The notes beneath the pieces are model-generated. The model was not told the origin of the DNA and did no database searches. It worked only from the letters and a program-made list of their open reading frames with translations. A stretch of 64,000 bases of DNA, taken from the NCBI RefSeq assembly GCF_001423615.1, contig NZ_LMOU01000001.1, positions 50,989 through 114,988 of the forward strand. Direction: 5' to 3'. Positions 55,356-63,625 of this stretch are shown here, piece by piece. The translations under genes were made by a program, and so were the position numbers. Each line of letters begins with the position of its first letter. Within the stretch, counting starts at the first letter, position 1. This stretch comes from Microbacterium sp. Leaf159 (GTDB lineage Bacteria; Actinomycetota; Actinomycetes; Actinomycetales; Microbacteriaceae).

Positions 55356-56810
55356 ATGACTACCGCAACGACCGCCCCGGCCACCAAGCAGGTCGCCATC
55401 AACGACATCGGATCTGCTGAGGACTTCCTGGCCGCGGTCGAGAAGACCCTGAAGTTCTTCAACGACGGCGACATCATCGAAGGAACGATCGTCAAGATCG
55501 ACCGCGATGAGGTCCTGCTCGATGTCGGATACAAGACCGAGGGTGTCATCCCCTCGCGCGAGCTCTCGATCAAGCACGACGTCGACCCCAACGAGGTCGT
55601 CAAGGTCGGCGACGAGGTCGAGGCCCTGGTTCTCCAGAAGGAGGACAAGGAAGGCCGTCTGATCCTCTCCAAGAAGCGTGCTCAGTACGAGCGTGCCTGG
55701 GGAGACGTCGAGAAGATCAAGGAGAACGACGGAGTCGTCACCGGTACGGTCATCGAGGTCGTCAAGGGTGGACTCATCGTCGACATCGGCCTCCGTGGCT
55801 TCCTCCCGGCTTCGCTCATCGAGCTGCGCCGCGTCCGCGACCTCACGCCGTACCTCGGCCAGGAGATCGAGGCCAAGATCCTCGAGCTCGACAAGAACCG
55901 CAACAACGTCGTGCTCAGCCGCCGCGCGCTGCTCGAGCAGACGCAGTCGGAGTCGCGCACCACGTTCCTGAACAACCTGCACAAGGGTCAGGTCCGCAAG
56001 GGTGTCGTGTCGTCGATCGTCAACTTCGGTGCGTTCGTCGACCTGGGCGGCGTGGACGGCCTCGTGCACGTCTCCGAGCTGTCCTGGAAGCACATCGAGC
56101 ACGCCTCCGAGGTCGTCGAGGTGGGCCAGGAGGTCACCGTCGAGATCCTCGAGGTCGACCTCGACCGCGAGCGCGTCTCCCTGTCGCTGAAGGCGACGCA
56201 GGAGGACCCGTGGCAGGTCTTCGCCCGTACCCACGCGATCGGTCAGGTCACGCCGGGTAAGGTCACCAAGCTCGTTCCGTTCGGTGCGTTCGTGCGCGTC
56301 GCAGACGGCATCGAGGGCCTCGTCCACATCTCCGAGCTCTCCAGCAAGCACGTCGAGCTGGCCGAGCAGGTCGTGTCGGTCGGCGAAGAGGTCTTCGTCA
56401 AGGTCATCGACATCGACCTCGAGCGTCGCCGCATCTCGCTCTCGCTGAAGCAGGCGAACGAGGCTGTCGACGTCAACGGCACCGAGTTCGACCCGGCGCT
56501 CTACGGCATGCTCGCCGAGTACGACGAGGCCGGCGAGTACAAGTACCCGGAGGGCTTCGACCCCGAGACCGGTGCGTGGAAGGACGGCTTCGACACCCAG
56601 CGCGAGGCATGGGAGAAGGAGTACGCTGCAGCCCAGGCTCGCTGGGAGGCTCACAAGGCTCAGGTTGCCAAGGCAGCCGAGGCCGAGGCGGCCGCTGGCG
56701 ACGACTTCGGTGGCCAGGTCTTCTCGAGCGAGGCCGCAGGCGCGGGCACGCTCGCTGACGACGAGGCTCTCGCGGCTCTCCGCGAGAAGCTGTCGGGCGG
56801 CAACGCTTAA
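55356..56810 (+). CDS. rpsA: 30S ribosomal protein S1
   Basis: S1 (484 aa) binds mRNA on the small subunit. Four S1/OB domains are seen: about residues 34-105 (DGDIIEGTIVKIDRDEVLLD), 122-190, 206-276 (VSSIVNFGAFVDLGGVDGLVH) and 293-363 (VTKLVPFGAFVRVADGIEGL), then a long acidic/Ala tail. This four-domain form is usual in actinobacteria. AAGGA lies 11 nt before the ATG. With so many leaderless genes, S1 dependence should vary across this genome. Confidence 0.97.
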   Translation: MTTATTAPATKQVAINDIGSAEDFLAAVEKTLKFFNDGDIIEGTIVKIDRDEVLLDVGYKTEGVIPSRELSIKHDVDPNEVVKVGDEVEALVLQKEDKEGRLILSKKRAQYERAWGDVEKIKENDGVVTGTVIEVVKGGLIVDIGLRGFLPASLIELRRVRDLTPYLGQEIEAKILELDKNRNNVVLSRRALLEQTQSESRTTFLNNLHKGQVRKGVVSSIVNFGAFVDLGGVDGLVHVSELSWKHIEHASEVVEVGQEVTVEILEVDLDRERVSLSLKATQEDPWQVFARTHAIGQVTPGKVTKLVPFGAFVRVADGIEGLVHISELSSKHVELAEQVVSVGEEVFVKVIDIDLERRRISLSLKQANEAVDVNGTEFDPALYGMLAEYDEAGEYKYPEGFDPETGAWKDGFDTQREAWEKEYAAAQARWEAHKAQVAKAAEAEAAAGDDFGGQVFSSEAAGAGTLADDEALAALREKLSGGNA

Positions 56811-56822
56811 GCATCACGCTCT

Positions 56823-56860
56823 GGAACGGGCCGTCATCCTTCGGGATGGCGGCCCGTTCC
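56823..56860 (+). terminator. Terminator after rpsA
   Basis: A 17-bp stem (GGAACGGGCCGTCATCC with one T-G pair) and 4-nt loop, 13 nt after the rpsA stop. Confidence 0.88.
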
Positions 56861-56896
56861 GCGTATCCACCCGTGTTCCGGAGGCGCGGAGGCTAC

Positions 56897-56930
56897 GTGA
56901 CCGAACATTACGTCCGCATTCGTCACATTT
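56897..56930 (+). promoter_or_regulatory. Possible operator of the six-gene ABC/acs/metY operon
   Basis: Between the rpsA terminator and the ABC gene lies TGAC (56898-56901) ... ACGT (56909-56912) ... GTCA (56922-56925), an imperfect dyad, together with three CATT copies followed by CGTC-like bases (56906, 56917, 56926). A regulator site is possible; the -10 may be CAGCAT (56943-56948), 6 nt before the ATG. Confidence 0.35.
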
Positions 56931-56954
56931 CAGCGGGTTGGACAGCATGGGGGT

Positions 56955-57809
56955 ATGACCTCTCTGCTCTCCGCGCCGTCCACGGCACGCGGCCCGGCGA
57001 TCGCCGGCACCGCCCAGCCCGTGCGCCTGCACGGGGTGGAGAGGAGCTTCCCCGTCGCTCGCGGTCGGCGTGACGTCCTCCGCGGGGTCGACGTCGAGGT
57101 CGCAGCCGGTGAGATCGTCGCGATCGTCGGACCCTCCGGATGCGGCAAGTCCACTCTCCTGCGTCTGGTCGGTGGATTGGATGCGCCGACGAGCGGCAGC
57201 ATCCTGCTCGATGACTCCGGGGTCGCCGACGTCGACGAGCGCACCGCGATCGCCTTCCAGGAGCCCCGACTCCTGCCGTGGCGGACCATCGCGCAGAACG
57301 TCGAGCTGGGACTTCCTCGCGGCACCGCGCGACGCGAAGGCCGCGAACGCGTGCGCGAGCTGCTCGAACTCGTCGGTCTCGAGCAGGCGGCAGACCAGCG
57401 TCCGCGTGAGGTGTCGGGCGGAATGGCGCAGCGCGCCTCGCTCGCCCGCGCGCTCGCCCGCAACCCCGGGGTCCTCCTCCTGGACGAGCCCTTCGGCGCG
57501 CTCGACGCCCTCACGCGACTGCGGATGCACGATCTCCTCCTGAAGATCCACGCCGCAGAGCCCACCACCGTCCTCCTGGTCACCCATGACGTCGAAGAGG
57601 CCCTCTACCTGGCCGACCGCGTGCTGCTGCTGCGCACGCTGGTCGGCGACGCCGAGACGGACGCGCCCTCCATCGCGCGCACGATCACGGTCCCCGGCAT
57701 CCGCCCCCGCGACCGCGCCGATCGCGGCCTCGCGGACCTTCGCGCCGAGCTCCTCGAAGGACTCGGCGTCGACACCCACCACAGCACCGCCACCGAGGAG
57801 ACCCGATGA
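56955..57809 (+). CDS. ABC transporter ATPase, nitrate/sulfonate/taurine type
   Basis: The 284-residue subunit has Walker A GPSGCGKST (near residue 59), a Q-loop (AFQEPRLLPWRT), the signature SGGMAQR, Walker B LLLDEPFGALDA and the switch HDVEE. Q-loop and PWRT sequence place it with SsuB/TauB/NrtD. It opens the six-gene operon: its stop overlaps the next ATG by 4 bp. Confidence 0.92.
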   Translation: MTSLLSAPSTARGPAIAGTAQPVRLHGVERSFPVARGRRDVLRGVDVEVAAGEIVAIVGPSGCGKSTLLRLVGGLDAPTSGSILLDDSGVADVDERTAIAFQEPRLLPWRTIAQNVELGLPRGTARREGRERVRELLELVGLEQAADQRPREVSGGMAQRASLARALARNPGVLLLDEPFGALDALTRLRMHDLLLKIHAAEPTTVLLVTHDVEEALYLADRVLLLRTLVGDAETDAPSIARTITVPGIRPRDRADRGLADLRAELLEGLGVDTHHSTATEETR

Positions 57810-58852
57810 GCACCATCACCCGCCGAATCATCCCCGCGATCGCCATCGCCGGGACGATGATGCTCGTCGCGTCCGGCTGCGTCGCCGGAGAGAACGCCAC
57901 AGCCTCCGACACGTCGAAGGACGATGCCGCCGCGACCGACGAATGGTCGTCCGACACGCTGTCGATCGACTTCGCCACCTACAACCCGCTGAGCCTCGTG
58001 ATCCGTGACCAGGGAATCCTCGAGGACATCCTGGGCGACGACGTCGACGTCGAGTGGGTGCAGTCCGCCGGCTCCAACAAGGCGAACGAGCTGCTGCGCT
58101 CCGGGTCGATCGACGTGGGATCGACGGCCGGCTCCGCCGCGCTCCTCGCCCGTGCGAACGGCTCGCCCATTCAGGTCATCGACATCTTCTCGCAGCCCGA
58201 GTGGTCGGCGATCGTCGTCGGCCCCGACAGTGACATCACCTCGGTCGAGGACCTCGCGGGCAAATCCGTCGCCGCGACCAAGGGCACGGACCCTTACTTC
58301 TTCCTGCTGCAATCCCTCGAGGAAGCCGGCCTCTCGGTCGACGACGTCGAGGTGCAGAACCTCCAGCACGCTGACGGACGCGCAGCGCTCGACGGCGGCT
58401 CGGTCGACGCCTGGGCGGGCCTCGACCCGATCATGGCCGCGGCCGAGGTGGAGTCGGGCGACCAGCTCATCTACCGCAACGTCGACTTCAACACCTACGG
58501 ATTCCTGAACGCCACCGAGGACTTCATCGAGAACCACGCGGACCTCGCGCAGGCGGTCGTCGACGCCTACGAGCAGGCGCGCGAGTGGGCCCTCGAGAAC
58601 CCCGACGAGACGGCCGCGCTGCTGGCCGAGGTCGCGGGCATCGACATCGAGGTCGCGAAGACCGTCATCACCGAGCGCTCGAACCTCGACGTGAGCGGCA
58701 TCCCGGGAGACGACCAGGTCGCGGTGCTCGAGAAGATCGCTCCTGTGCTCGTCGACTCCGGTGATGTCCAGGGCGGCAAGGACTCGGTCGACAAGGCGCT
58801 GGACTCGATCGTCAACGCCACCTTCGCAGAGAAGGCGGTCGGGGGCGAGTGA
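57806..58852 (+). CDS. ABC transporter substrate-binding lipoprotein (SsuA/TauA-like)
   Basis: The 348-residue lipoprotein has a lipobox (VASGC near residue 27). The mature part follows the SsuA/TauA/NMT1 pattern: ATYNPLSLVIRDQGILEDIL, then SGSIDVGSTAGSAALLARANG and DLAGKSVAATKGT. It captures a small anionic or thiamin-precursor-type ligand outside the membrane; which one cannot be told. The neighbouring acyl-CoA synthetase and MetY favour an organosulfur carboxylate or sulfonate. The start and stop both overlap neighbours by 4 bp. Confidence 0.88.
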   Translation: MSTITRRIIPAIAIAGTMMLVASGCVAGENATASDTSKDDAAATDEWSSDTLSIDFATYNPLSLVIRDQGILEDILGDDVDVEWVQSAGSNKANELLRSGSIDVGSTAGSAALLARANGSPIQVIDIFSQPEWSAIVVGPDSDITSVEDLAGKSVAATKGTDPYFFLLQSLEEAGLSVDDVEVQNLQHADGRAALDGGSVDAWAGLDPIMAAAEVESGDQLIYRNVDFNTYGFLNATEDFIENHADLAQAVVDAYEQAREWALENPDETAALLAEVAGIDIEVAKTVITERSNLDVSGIPGDDQVAVLEKIAPVLVDSGDVQGGKDSVDKALDSIVNATFAEKAVGGE

Positions 58853-59709
58853 GCCTTCCCGACCAGCGCGTGGTGGTACCCGCGGACGCACGGGAGGCGC
58901 TCGACGCCGCTCGCGGCGTCCGCCGGCACGCCGAGGTGGGCGCGCGGCATGCCTGGGACCGTCCGGTGGTGCGCGTCATCGGCGGATTCCTGCTGCCCGC
59001 CCTCATCATCATCGCCTGGCAGGTCGTGACGACCACCGGACTCGTCGCTCCCTACCTCCTCCCGTCCCCGGCGTCCGTCTTCGCCGCCGGCGTTGAACTG
59101 GCCGAGCGGGGTCTGCTCTGGACACACATCGCGATCTCGGTGCAGCGTGTGCTGCTCGGCTTCGCGATCGGATCCGTGATCGGACTCGCGATCGCGGGGA
59201 TCGTCGGGCTCTCGAGGATCGGCGACGTGCTGCTCAGTCCCACGCTCTCGGCGGTCCGTGCGGTCCCGTCTCTGGCCTGGGTGCCGCTCCTGATCCTCTG
59301 GATGCAGATCGGGGAGGAGTCCAAGGTCACGCTGATCGCCATCGGTGCGTTCTTCCCGGTCTACACGACCGTCGCGTCGGCGCTCCGACACGTCGATCCC
59401 CAGCTCGTCGAGGCAGGACGCTCCTTCAGTCTCCGCGGCTGGTCGCTGTTCCGCACCGTGCAGTTGCCCGCCGTCGTGCCGTCTGTGGTCGCAGGCCTCC
59501 GGCTCGCACTCGCGCAGGCCTGGCTGTTCCTCGTCGCCGCCGAGCTGATCGCCTCGTCGATGGGACTCGGGTTCCTGCTCACGGACTCGCAGAACAGCGG
59601 ACGCGTCGACAGGATCATCCTGTCGATCGTCCTGCTCGCGCTTCTGGGCACGATCACCAACGCCCTTCTCGTGCTGGTCGAGAAGTATCTGCTCCGACGG
59701 TGGGTGTGA
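58849..59709 (+). CDS. ABC transporter permease (SsuC/TauC-like)
   Basis: The 286-residue permease has six predicted membrane segments after a 40-residue polar tail, and the EAA-type coupling loop (LVEAGRSFSLRGWSLFRTVQLPAVVP, which I describe by its EAGRSF core). It pairs with the ATPase and binding protein. The GTG start overlaps the lipoprotein stop by 4 bp (GTGA). Confidence 0.9.
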   Translation: MSLPDQRVVVPADAREALDAARGVRRHAEVGARHAWDRPVVRVIGGFLLPALIIIAWQVVTTTGLVAPYLLPSPASVFAAGVELAERGLLWTHIAISVQRVLLGFAIGSVIGLAIAGIVGLSRIGDVLLSPTLSAVRAVPSLAWVPLLILWMQIGEESKVTLIAIGAFFPVYTTVASALRHVDPQLVEAGRSFSLRGWSLFRTVQLPAVVPSVVAGLRLALAQAWLFLVAAELIASSMGLGFLLTDSQNSGRVDRIILSIVLLALLGTITNALLVLVEKYLLRRWV

Positions 59710-61712
59710 GAGTGACGGAAGCACGTCTGCACGAGACCCGCACATACCCGGCGCCCGACGGCTTCGCCGCGACGGCGAACGTGACCGCCGAGGCGTACGC
59801 GCGGGCGGCATTGGATCCGACCCTCTTCTGGGAGCAGGCTGCCGAGCGGCTCGACTGGGCCGAGTCCTGGCACACGGCTCACGAATGGGATCCGCCCGCG
59901 GGCGATGCCGTTCCCGCCGCACGCTGGTTCGTCGGCGGACGGCTCAACGTCGCCTACAACTGCGTCGACCGCCACGTCGAGGCCGGCCGCGGTGACAAGG
60001 TCGCGCTGCACTTCGAGGGCGAGCCGGGCGACCGCATCGCCGTGACGTACTCCGACCTTCAGGACAGGGTGTCGCGCGCGGCCAACGCGCTCATCGCACT
60101 CGGCATCCGACCGGGCGACCGTGTCGTCATCTACCTCCCGGTGCTGATCGAGACGGTCGTGATCACCCTCGCCTGCGCGCGCGTCGGAGCCGTGCACTCA
60201 CTGGTGTTCGGCGGGTTCTCCGCCGAGGCGGTGCGGTTCCGGCTCGCCGACACAGGAGCCAAGCTGCTGGTGACGAGCGACGGACAGTTCCGCCGGGGCA
60301 GCGCCACCGAGGTCAAATCGACGGCCGACATCGCGGCCGAGGGCCTGCCCGACCTCGAGCACGTCCTCGTGCTCCGGCGCACCGGGCAGGATGTCCCCTG
60401 GACCGAGGGACGCGACGTCTGGTGGCACGACGTCGTCGACACCGCCTCGTCCCGGCATGAGCCCCAGGCGTTCGATGCCGAGCATCCGCTCTTCATCATC
60501 TACACGTCGGGCACCACGGGGAAGCCGAAGGGGCTCGTCCACACATCCGGCGGGTACCTCACGCAGGCGAGTTGGGCGCACTGGGCGCATTTCGACGCGA
60601 AACCCGACGACGTGCACTGGTGCACGGCGGATCTCGCCTGGGTGACCGCCCACACGTACGAGATCTACGGTCCTCTCTCGAACGGCCTGACGCAGGTCAT
60701 CTACGAGGGGACGCCGGACACACCGAACCGCGAGCGGCACCTCGAGATCATCGAGCGCTACGGCGTGACCGTGTACTACACAGCGCCCACGCTCGTCCGC
60801 ACGTTCATGACCTGGTTCGGCGCAGAGCTGCCGCAGGGGCACGACCTGTCGACTCTGCGTCTGCTCGGGACGGTCGGGGAGGCGATCAACCCGGAAGCCT
60901 GGATCTGGTTCCGCCGCAACTTCGGTCGCGACGAGCTCCCGGTGGTCGACACCTGGTGGCAGTCCGAGACCGGGGCGGCGATGATCGCGCCGCTGCCGGG
61001 AGTGACGACACTCAAGCCCGGTTCCGCATCCGTGCCGCTGCCCGGTATCGACGCGACCGTGGTCGACACGAACGGCGATGAGGTCGCGCCAGGAAGATCC
61101 GGAACGCTCGTGGTGCGGCGTCCGTGGCCGGGGATGGCGCGGACCGTGTGGGGCAACCCGCAGCGATACCGTGATGCGTACTGGTCGGCCTACGCCGGTC
61201 ACGGCGAGCACGGTGGATACTACGTCGCCGGTGATGGGGCGACGCGCGATGCCGACGGCTACATCTGGATCCTCGGCCGCCTCGACGACGTCGTGAACGT
61301 GTCCGGCCACAGGCTCTCGACGATCGAGATCGAGTCGGCGCTCGTGGCGCACGACACGGTGGGGGAGGCAGGCACCGCAGGCGTCGCCGACCCCGTCACC
61401 GGGCAGGCCGTCATCGCGTTCGTCACCGCGTCAGGACGTGCAGAGGTCTCGACCTCGCAGCTGCGAGCACAGGTGGCCACGGCGATCGGACCCGTCGCCA
61501 AGCCGAAGCACATCGTCGTGGTCCCGGATCTGCCCAAGACCCGCTCCGGCAAGATCATGCGACGACTGCTCGCACAGCTGTGGGAGGCCGAGCAGGACCG
61601 GCGCGCAGGGCGCGCACCCGCCCCGCTCGGGGACACGACATCTCTGCAGAACCCGTGGGCCGTCGACGACATCGCCGCCGTGCTCGAGACCACCGAACTG
61701 AGGACGCAATGA
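59706..61712 (+). CDS. Acetyl-CoA synthetase-like acyl-CoA ligase
   Basis: The 668-residue ANL enzyme has the acetate-CoA ligase layout: N-terminal ACAS_N region (WEQAAERLDW, NVAYNCVDRHVEAGRGDKVAL), P-loop YTSGTTGKPKG, GEAINPEAW, DTWWQSETGAAM and C-terminal KTRSGKIMRRLL with the catalytic, acetylatable Lys. Because it lies in an operon with an ABC importer and metY, it may activate an imported short acid rather than acetate. I choose the GTG at 59706, which repeats the 4-bp GTGA overlap used at every other junction; GTG 59700 and 59712 are alternatives. Confidence 0.87.
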   Translation: MRVTEARLHETRTYPAPDGFAATANVTAEAYARAALDPTLFWEQAAERLDWAESWHTAHEWDPPAGDAVPAARWFVGGRLNVAYNCVDRHVEAGRGDKVALHFEGEPGDRIAVTYSDLQDRVSRAANALIALGIRPGDRVVIYLPVLIETVVITLACARVGAVHSLVFGGFSAEAVRFRLADTGAKLLVTSDGQFRRGSATEVKSTADIAAEGLPDLEHVLVLRRTGQDVPWTEGRDVWWHDVVDTASSRHEPQAFDAEHPLFIIYTSGTTGKPKGLVHTSGGYLTQASWAHWAHFDAKPDDVHWCTADLAWVTAHTYEIYGPLSNGLTQVIYEGTPDTPNRERHLEIIERYGVTVYYTAPTLVRTFMTWFGAELPQGHDLSTLRLLGTVGEAINPEAWIWFRRNFGRDELPVVDTWWQSETGAAMIAPLPGVTTLKPGSASVPLPGIDATVVDTNGDEVAPGRSGTLVVRRPWPGMARTVWGNPQRYRDAYWSAYAGHGEHGGYYVAGDGATRDADGYIWILGRLDDVVNVSGHRLSTIEIESALVAHDTVGEAGTAGVADPVTGQAVIAFVTASGRAEVSTSQLRAQVATAIGPVAKPKHIVVVPDLPKTRSGKIMRRLLAQLWEAEQDRRAGRAPAPLGDTTSLQNPWAVDDIAAVLETTELRTQ

Positions 61713-63013
61713 CGGAAGAACACCGCTTCGGGTTTCGCACGAGGGCTCTCCATGCCGGAGGTACACCGGATGCCGCGACGGGTGCCCGCGCCGTGCCGAT
61801 CTACCAGACGACATCGTTCGTGTTCGAGGATGCGACGGATGCCGGCAACCTCTTCGCGCTGCAGAAGTACGGCAACATCTACTCGCGCATCGGCAACCCC
61901 ACCGTCGCCGCGCTCGAGGAACGACTGGCATCGCTCGAGGGCGGGATCGGCGCCGTCGCGACCGCATCGGGCATGAGCGCCGAGTTCATCACGTTCGCCG
62001 CGCTCGTCGGAGCGGGCGACCACGTCGTCGCCTCGGCGCAGCTCTACGGCGGCACCGTGACCCAGCTGGACGTGACGCTGCGCCGTTTCGGCGTCGCGAC
62101 CACGTTCGTCGCCTCCACGGATCCGGCCGACTACGCGGCGGCGATCCGGCCCGAGACCAAGGTCGTCTACGTCGAGATGATCGGCAACCCGTCGGGTGAG
62201 ATCGCCGACATCGAAGGCCTCGCGGAGGTCGCACATGCCGCCGGTGTGCCGCTCGTCGTCGACGCGACACTGGCCACTCCGTACCTCGCGCGGCCGCTCG
62301 AGCACGGCGCCGACATCGTCATCCATTCGGTGACGAAGTTCCTCGGCGGTCACGGGACGACGCTCGGAGGCGTCGTGATCGAGAAGGGCACGTTCGACTG
62401 GGGCAACGGGCGCTTCCCGCAGATGACGGAGCCCGTCGAGTCGTACGGAGGGATCAAGTGGTGGGACAACTTCGGCGAGTACGGGTTCCTCACCAAGCTC
62501 CGCACCGAGCAGCTGCGCGACATCGGGCCGGCGCTGAGCCCGCAGTCCGCCTTCAACCTCTTGCAGGGCGTCGAGACGCTTCCGCAACGCATCGACGCAC
62601 ATCTCGCCAACGCACGCATCGTCGCGGACTGGCTGGCGTCCGACCCCCGCGTGGAATACGTGACCTGGGCCGGGCTCGAGGGCCATCCGCATCATGAGCG
62701 CGCCGCGAAGTACCTGCCGCTCGGGCCGGGGTCGGTGTTCGCGTTCGGAGTGAAGGCCGAAGACGGTCGCGCGGCGGGGGAGACACTGATCGAGAACCTG
62801 CAGCTGGCATCGCACCTCGCGAACATCGGTGACGCGCGCACGCTCGTCATCCACCCGGCATCCACCACCCATCGACAGCTCACGGAATCGCAGCTCGTGG
62901 CCGCCGGAGTGCGCCCCGACCTCATCCGGATCTCGGTCGGCCTCGAGGACGCGGACGACATCATCTGGGACCTGGACCAGGCACTCAGCACGGCGACGGG
63001 AGCGAACCGATGA
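61709..63013 (+). CDS. metY: O-acetylhomoserine sulfhydrylase (MetY) family
   Basis: The 434-residue PLP enzyme belongs to the Cys/Met metabolism family, MetY type: longer than MetB/MetC, with TTSFVFED, YSRIGNPT, ASGMSAEF, and the PLP lysine in HSVTKFLGGHGTT. It condenses O-acetylhomoserine with sulfide (or a thiol) to homocysteine (or methionine). The ATG overlaps the ligase stop by 4 bp. No metX is present nearby. Confidence 0.93.
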   Translation: MTEEHRFGFRTRALHAGGTPDAATGARAVPIYQTTSFVFEDATDAGNLFALQKYGNIYSRIGNPTVAALEERLASLEGGIGAVATASGMSAEFITFAALVGAGDHVVASAQLYGGTVTQLDVTLRRFGVATTFVASTDPADYAAAIRPETKVVYVEMIGNPSGEIADIEGLAEVAHAAGVPLVVDATLATPYLARPLEHGADIVIHSVTKFLGGHGTTLGGVVIEKGTFDWGNGRFPQMTEPVESYGGIKWWDNFGEYGFLTKLRTEQLRDIGPALSPQSAFNLLQGVETLPQRIDAHLANARIVADWLASDPRVEYVTWAGLEGHPHHERAAKYLPLGPGSVFAFGVKAEDGRAAGETLIENLQLASHLANIGDARTLVIHPASTTHRQLTESQLVAAGVRPDLIRISVGLEDADDIIWDLDQALSTATGANR

Positions 63014-63594
63014 GCGACACGAACATGGCGGGGGCAGACGCCTGTGCTCTCCCCGCGCCTCAGGATGCTGCAGCATGCGCGCTTCCCGGAGCGGCCCCGC
63101 TGCACCCTGAGCGCACATGGGAAGGGCCGAGCCAGCAGGAGCGCTTCGGCATCCTCCGACGTGCGAAGTCCGTCGCGATCGTCGGCGCATCGAACAACCC
63201 GGCCCGCGCGTCGTACTTCGTCGCCACCTATCTGCTCTCGAGCACCGCGTACGACGTCTACCTCGTGAATCCGCGTGAGTCGTCCATCCTCGGACAGCCC
63301 GTCTATGCGTCGCTCTCCGACCTCCCCGTCGTCCCCGACATCGTCGACGTGTTCCGTCGGCACGAGGATCTTCCCGGCGTCGCGCAGGAGGCGATCGACC
63401 TCGGCGCGCAGACGCTGTGGCTGCAGCTGGGGTCGTGGAACGAGGAGGCGGCCGCCCTCGCCGAGGACGCAGGGCTCGCCGTGGTGATGGATCGCTGCAT
63501 CAAGATCGAGCACGCGCGGTTCCACGGCGGACTGCACCTCGCCGGGTTCGACACGGGCGTCATCAGCTCCCGGCGTCAGCTTCTCGGACGCTGA
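63010..63594 (+). CDS. CoA-binding domain protein
   Basis: The 194-residue protein has a CoA-binding Rossmann domain (SVAIVGASNNPARASYF, near residue 57; LVNPRESSILGQ; LWLQLGS; VVMDRCIKIEHAR), like the N-terminal domain of succinyl-CoA synthetase and YccU proteins. A 45-residue N-terminal extension holds two Ala/Cys segments (ADACALP, AAACALP) of unknown use. It often sits beside metY in actinobacteria. Its ATG overlaps metY by 4 bp; it closes the operon. Confidence 0.87.
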   Translation: MSDTNMAGADACALPAPQDAAACALPGAAPLHPERTWEGPSQQERFGILRRAKSVAIVGASNNPARASYFVATYLLSSTAYDVYLVNPRESSILGQPVYASLSDLPVVPDIVDVFRRHEDLPGVAQEAIDLGAQTLWLQLGSWNEEAAALAEDAGLAVVMDRCIKIEHARFHGGLHLAGFDTGVISSRRQLLGR

Positions 63595-63613
63595 GCACGG
63601 CCGGGTCGAAGCC

Positions 63614-63619
63614 TAGACT
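63614..63619 (+). promoter_or_regulatory. -10 box (TAGACT) for coaE, leaderless
   Basis: TAGACT, 6 nt, then the ATG at 63626. Confidence 0.6.
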
Positions 63620-63625
63620 GGCCGC

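Noticed and set aside
56861..56954. SAM or other sulfur riboswitch before the metY-containing operon
   Set aside because: The gap after the rpsA terminator is only 94 bp and shows no multi-stem core; the first gene seems to have a very short or no leader.
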